A DNA stretch of 64,000 nucleotides from contig JAPKMR010000016.1 in assembly GCA_026645815.1 (NCBI GenBank), positions 1 to 64,000 of the forward strand, given 5' to 3'. The notes beneath the pieces are model-generated. The model searched no databases. It was not told where the DNA came from and saw nothing but the letters and a program-made list of their open reading frames with translations. The position numbers were made by a program, and so were the translations under genes. Origin of the DNA: Anaerolineae bacterium. GTDB lineage: Bacteria > Chloroflexota > Anaerolineae > B4-G1 > SLSP01. Shown here piece after piece: positions 61,205 through 64,000 of the stretch (positions within the stretch are counted from its first letter, which is position 1; the number at the start of each line of letters is the position of its first letter).

Positions 61205-62011
61205 ATGAAACGTTTTGATATGCGTGTGCTGTTTGGCATTCTATTGGTGTGTCTGGGCGGCTTATTCTTGCTCCAGAATTTCGACATCATTCCGGCTGAT
61301 ATGCCCTTACTCTGGGTGGCAGTCTTTGCTCTCAGTGGTATCGTGTTTCTGGCTGCATTTCTCACCGATACGCAGCATTGGTGGGCATTGATTCCGGGCT
61401 TTGCGCTATTCGGATTGGCGGCATTGATTGGCTTGCCTTCTTTGTTGCCCGAATTTCCTGATAATGCTGGTGTCGCCATCTTCATGGGCATGATAGGCTT
61501 ATCATTTGTGGCGATTTTCCTCATCACTGCTGCGCGCGAATGGTGGGCTTTGATTCCTGGCTTCTCGCTTTTCGGCCTGGCGGCGCTCATCGGCTTGCCT
61601 GCTCTGTTACCTGCACTTCCTTCGGAGCTCGGTGTGGGCATCTTCATGGGGATGATTGGCTTGTCCTTTGTCGCGATTCTTCTCGTCACTAAGGGGCGCG
61701 AATGGTGGGCGCTCATTCCTGGCGGCGCATTGGCTTCGGTGGCGGCAATGATTGGCCTCACGCCATTTTTACGTGGAGAAGGGGCAGTTGGCGTGATGCT
61801 GCTGGGACTGGCGTTGACTTTTGCTTTGGTGGCGCTCCTCGCCCCGCGCGAAGAACCGCGCCGCTGGGCATTCATACCCGCCGGAATTCTGGCGGTCGTG
61901 GGATTGCTCTTTGTCGCGGCAGCAACCCGGATAGCCGGATATATCCTCCCTGCGGCGTTGATTGTGGGTGGCGGAGTCTTCATCTATCGCTCATTGCGGG
62001 CACGTGCATGA
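61205..62011 (+). CDS. Membrane protein built from repeated two-helix units
   Basis: A 268-residue protein with about ten hydrophobic segments. Three to four copies of a unit of about 55 residues follow each other: each starts WWALIPGF.LFGLAALIGLP and continues with GVGIFMGMIGLSFVAI. Copies 1 and 2 (from about residues 59 and 114) are nearly identical and copy 3 (about 168) is diverged; a fourth, RWAFIPAGILAVVG, is truncated. I know of no function; DUF-type LiaF/phage-shock-like proteins have similar hydrophobic repeats. GGAGG precedes the ATG; it overlaps the next gene by 4 bases. Confidence 0.75.
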   Translation: MKRFDMRVLFGILLVCLGGLFLLQNFDIIPADMPLLWVAVFALSGIVFLAAFLTDTQHWWALIPGFALFGLAALIGLPSLLPEFPDNAGVAIFMGMIGLSFVAIFLITAAREWWALIPGFSLFGLAALIGLPALLPALPSELGVGIFMGMIGLSFVAILLVTKGREWWALIPGGALASVAAMIGLTPFLRGEGAVGVMLLGLALTFALVALLAPREEPRRWAFIPAGILAVVGLLFVAAATRIAGYILPAALIVGGGVFIYRSLRARA

Positions 62012-62991
62012 AACTACAGGAACTGTTTTGGAACGCACAGCAACGTCGCCTGAGAACGCTGTGGCGCCTGAGTGGTCAGATTGTGCTGCTTCTCGCGTTC
62101 TCCAGCTGTCTGAGTGCAGTCTTCTTGTTGCCCGGTATGGTCTTTGGCAACCTGGAGCCTCAGATTCAGGAAGCAACACTCCGTTTGGCGAATCTGGTCA
62201 TGTTGCCGGCGACGCTGCTGAGCATTTGGCTTGCCGGGTATTTCCTGGATCGCCGGCGCTTTTCTGATTTCGGGATGCGCCTGAATTGGGCGTGGGTGCT
62301 TGACCTTGGCGCGGGCCTCGCGCTCGGGGCATTGCTGATGGCGATGATCTTCCTGGTAGAACGAGCTGCGGGCTGGGTTACCGTTACTGGAACCCTGCGC
62401 GCCGATGCCTTTGGCGGCAATTTCGTGGTAGCCTTGCTTTTTAGCCTGTTGCTCTATCTTGCCGTCGGCATCTATGAAGAATTACTCTTCCGCGGCTATT
62501 TTCTGCGCAACCTGGCGGAGGGATTGCACCTGCCGGGTTTGAGCAGTCGTGGCGCGCTGCTGCTCAGCTGGGTGCTGACCTCGGCGGTTTTTGGACTGGC
62601 ACATGCCCTCAACCCCAACGCCAATCTCATCAGTACTATCAACATTGCCCTTGCTGGCATTTTCCTGGGGCTTGGTTACATCTTGAGCGGCAACATGGCC
62701 CTGCCGATTGGCTTGCACATCACCTGGAACTTCTTCCAAGGGACGGTCTTTGGCTTCCCGGTGAGTGGTGGTGCTGCGGCAACCTCATTTTTCGTCATTG
62801 AGCAGGGCGGACCGGTTTTGTGGACTGGGGGCGCCTTTGGACCGGAGGCGGGCTTACTGGGCATTCTGGCTATGCTTGCCGGTGTGTTGCTGATTGTCCT
62901 TTGGGTGCGCTGGCGTTACGGGCGGGTGGCGCTTGAATCAACGCTCGCTGAGTACACGCCACGTTCGACTTTTGTCAATCCCGTGGTATGA
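62008..62991 (+). CDS. CPBP-family intramembrane metalloprotease
   Basis: A 327-residue membrane protein of about eight helices. The three family motifs are present: EE.xxR in YEELLFRGYFLRNL (about residue 156), FGLAHALNP (about 196) and LHITWNFFQG (about 237). These provide the glutamates and histidines of the CAAX prenyl protease/abortive-infection (Abi, CPBP) site. Bacterial members often cleave peptides or act in immunity to bacteriocins. The ATG overlaps the TGA of the previous gene, so they are co-translated. Confidence 0.88.
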   Translation: MKLQELFWNAQQRRLRTLWRLSGQIVLLLAFSSCLSAVFLLPGMVFGNLEPQIQEATLRLANLVMLPATLLSIWLAGYFLDRRRFSDFGMRLNWAWVLDLGAGLALGALLMAMIFLVERAAGWVTVTGTLRADAFGGNFVVALLFSLLLYLAVGIYEELLFRGYFLRNLAEGLHLPGLSSRGALLLSWVLTSAVFGLAHALNPNANLISTINIALAGIFLGLGYILSGNMALPIGLHITWNFFQGTVFGFPVSGGAAATSFFVIEQGGPVLWTGGAFGPEAGLLGILAMLAGVLLIVLWVRWRYGRVALESTLAEYTPRSTFVNPVV

Positions 62992-63083
62992 TATTCCTGT
63001 GGCTCTGGAATAACGGTTTATTTGATCATTTCTGTTGATCATTTTTGATCGTTATCCTTGCCTCTTTAACAATCGCTAATCGT

Positions 63084-63212
63084 GATTTGGGTGCCCCTGT
63101 TCTTGCAATGGGGCTTAAAGTGAGGAAGTCCGGTCAAAGTCCGGCGCTGTCCCGCAACGGTAGCCCTCAAAGCCATGCGCTTTGTGGGAAGTCCGATACT
63201 CCGCCCAGATCC
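63084..63212 (+). promoter_or_regulatory. Cobalamin (B12) riboswitch
   Basis: P1 is formed by GATTTGGG (63084-63091) and CCCAGATC (63204-63211). The core contains the conserved segments GGTGCCCC, GGGGCTTAAAG, AGTCCGG..AGTCCGGCGCTGTCCCGCAACGGTA and the final CCGATACTCCGCCCAG, which matches the B12-box region. It is followed by a hairpin (AACCTTCGCGGAAAGGTT) and a terminator. Ligand binding should reduce expression of the downstream gene. Confidence 0.9.
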
Positions 63213-63259
63213 GTGCGACAACCTTCGCGGAAAGGTTTGGCACAGTGAGGAAGTGTAAG

Positions 63260-63299
63260 ACCCCTCTCTGGCGCCCTTTTCGGCGGAGAGGGGTTTTTT
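63260..63299 (+). terminator. Riboswitch expression-platform terminator
   Basis: ACCCCTCTC (63260-63268) pairs with GAGAGGGGT (63286-63294), with an inner GGCGCC/GGCG stem, followed by TTTTTT. Being between riboswitch and gene, it is the transcriptional control element. The 62992-63367 gap contains only the riboswitch, this hairpin and the ribosome site. Confidence 0.87.
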
Positions 63300-63367
63300 G
63301 TTGGGCGTAATCCGTGGATAGTCTTGCCAGTCTGTGGTCTCTTTAACTATATTCTCAGGAGGTTGTG

Positions 63368-64000
63368 ATGCGTAAGTTGGTCGTTTTGACGATGGTGCTG
63401 GCATTGTTGTTGAGCTGGAGCGTACCGGCGCATGCCGAAGGCATTCCACAAGTGGACCGCGCGCTGGAGTGGCTGCTGACCAATCAACAGGCGGATGGTG
63501 GCTTCACCAGCGGTTTCAGCGACGGCTCCGACCTGGGGGCAACGACGGAGGCAGTTCTGGCTTTCGCGGCAGCAGACGCCAATCTTGAGGGCAGCCCTTC
63601 ACCGCTGGCATATCTGGAAGCGCAGTTGGCTGCTGGAACGCTTAGCGACGCTGCCGGGTTGAGCCGTGCGGTGATGCTGGCAAAAGCCCAGGCGGGGAAC
63701 CCTCGGGCCATCGCTGGCAAGGATCTGGTTGCGGCATTGCTCGCTACACAGGACAAAGCCACGGGACGCTTCGGCGACTCGATCTATGCCCACGCTTACG
63801 CGCTGCTCGCGTTGCACAATGCTGGCGAACCTCTGCCTGCTGATGCCGTCGAATTGTTGCTCGACGAGCAGCAGACTGGCGGGGGGTGGGCGATGCTCGG
63901 TGGCGACGAAGTTGCGGATACCAACACCACCTCTCTGGCAGTGCAAGCCCTGCTTGCCGCGGGCGAGGAAGCTGCGGCCCAAAAGGCTGTTACCTACTTC
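63368..64000 (+). CDS. Secreted intrinsic-factor/transcobalamin-like protein (5' part)
   Basis: The first 211 codons of an open frame that runs off the window. A signal peptide (MRKLVVLTMVLALLLSWSVPAHA) precedes repeats of an alpha/alpha toroid: WLLTNQQADGGF, LATQDKATGRF and LLDEQQTGGGWAML each carry the Q..GG(F/W) pattern of squalene-oxidase/prenyltransferase and transcobalamin/intrinsic factor folds. The upstream B12 riboswitch strongly suggests that the cargo is a corrinoid. AGGAGG lies 5 bases from ATG 63368. I expect a C-terminal DUF4430 domain, not visible here. Confidence 0.75.
   Translation, partial: MRKLVVLTMVLALLLSWSVPAHAEGIPQVDRALEWLLTNQQADGGFTSGFSDGSDLGATTEAVLAFAAADANLEGSPSPLAYLEAQLAAGTLSDAAGLSRAVMLAKAQAGNPRAIAGKDLVAALLATQDKATGRFGDSIYAHAYALLALHNAGEPLPADAVELLLDEQQTGGGWAMLGGDEVADTNTTSLAVQALLAAGEEAAAQKAVTYF

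Overview
The window is one contiguous bacterial chromosome segment of fairly high GC content, coding on both strands. It opens with the 3' end of a 23S rRNA gene, followed by 5S. I think it comes from Chloroflexota (Anaerolineae or Caldilineae-like). This is inference from overall gene content: a Ycf45-like R3H ATPase beside tmk, LysM/L,D-transpeptidase and LysM/CAP surface proteins, GT39 membrane proteins, and SpoIIE/RsbW/STAS partner switching without sporulation genes. No marker here settles the phylum.

Layout. 1-560: rRNA and terminator. 969-5811: an ABC exporter operon of the GldA/GldFG type plus a DUF4340 protein, preceded by four tandem 11-bp repeats that look like a PhoB/OmpR-type operator. 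5974-12090: DegV, an ECF sigma factor with a small membrane partner, a Vps62-like protein, a TfoX-N-like protein and a GNAT enzyme. 12602-12985: a compact Ser-Ser-Arg tRNA operon. 13000-20382: housekeeping and small-molecule enzymes (RidA, SDR, MFS, R3H ATPase, tmk, MarR, nitrilase, HAD). 20506-24631: an XdhD-like molybdenum hydroxylase whose ferredoxin-like region has lost all eight cysteine ligands, with a small unknown protein and an esterase. 24889-28294: a NatAB-like exporter. 28702-33041: a BaiN-like flavoprotein, a cupin and a PAS histidine kinase. 33521-40658: SMC, a second kinase, a secreted (alpha/beta)8-like protein and a NarL-type regulator. 41026-46150: STAS antagonist, RsbW-like kinase and two tandem membrane SpoIIE phosphatases, a complete partner-switching module. 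46467-48386: SPFH protein, a small membrane protein and a PA-I-lectin-like protein. 48594-53697: XdhC, aldo-keto reductase, Holliday-junction-resolvase-like protein, L,D-transpeptidase and hydantoinase. 53815-62991: GT39, enolase, a serine hydrolase, LysM-CAP lipoprotein, FAD oxidoreductase, an internally repeated membrane protein and a CPBP protease. 62992-64000: a cobalamin riboswitch with terminator controlling a secreted protein that resembles intrinsic factor/transcobalamin, cut by the window end.

The most unusual signal is non-coding. Thirteen intergenic palindromes of 33-46 bp are scattered through the window. Their arm sequences differ between copies but stay self-complementary, and nearly all have a central loop of the form GNA (triloop) or GNNA (tetraloop) on one strand. 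Some sit inside a mobile element of about 163 bp with 12-bp terminal inverted repeats and perfect 8-bp target duplications (8114-8292 and 46203-46379), i.e. a MITE. Others carry a second conserved module ending in GCTGAACAGTTAC. No transposase lies in the window, so mobilisation would be in trans.

Themes linking genes: purine/hydantoin-type catabolism (XdhD, XdhC, hydantoinase, RidA), envelope export and remodelling, and dense signal transduction. Several genes have a -10 box directly against the start codon, suggesting leaderless mRNAs.
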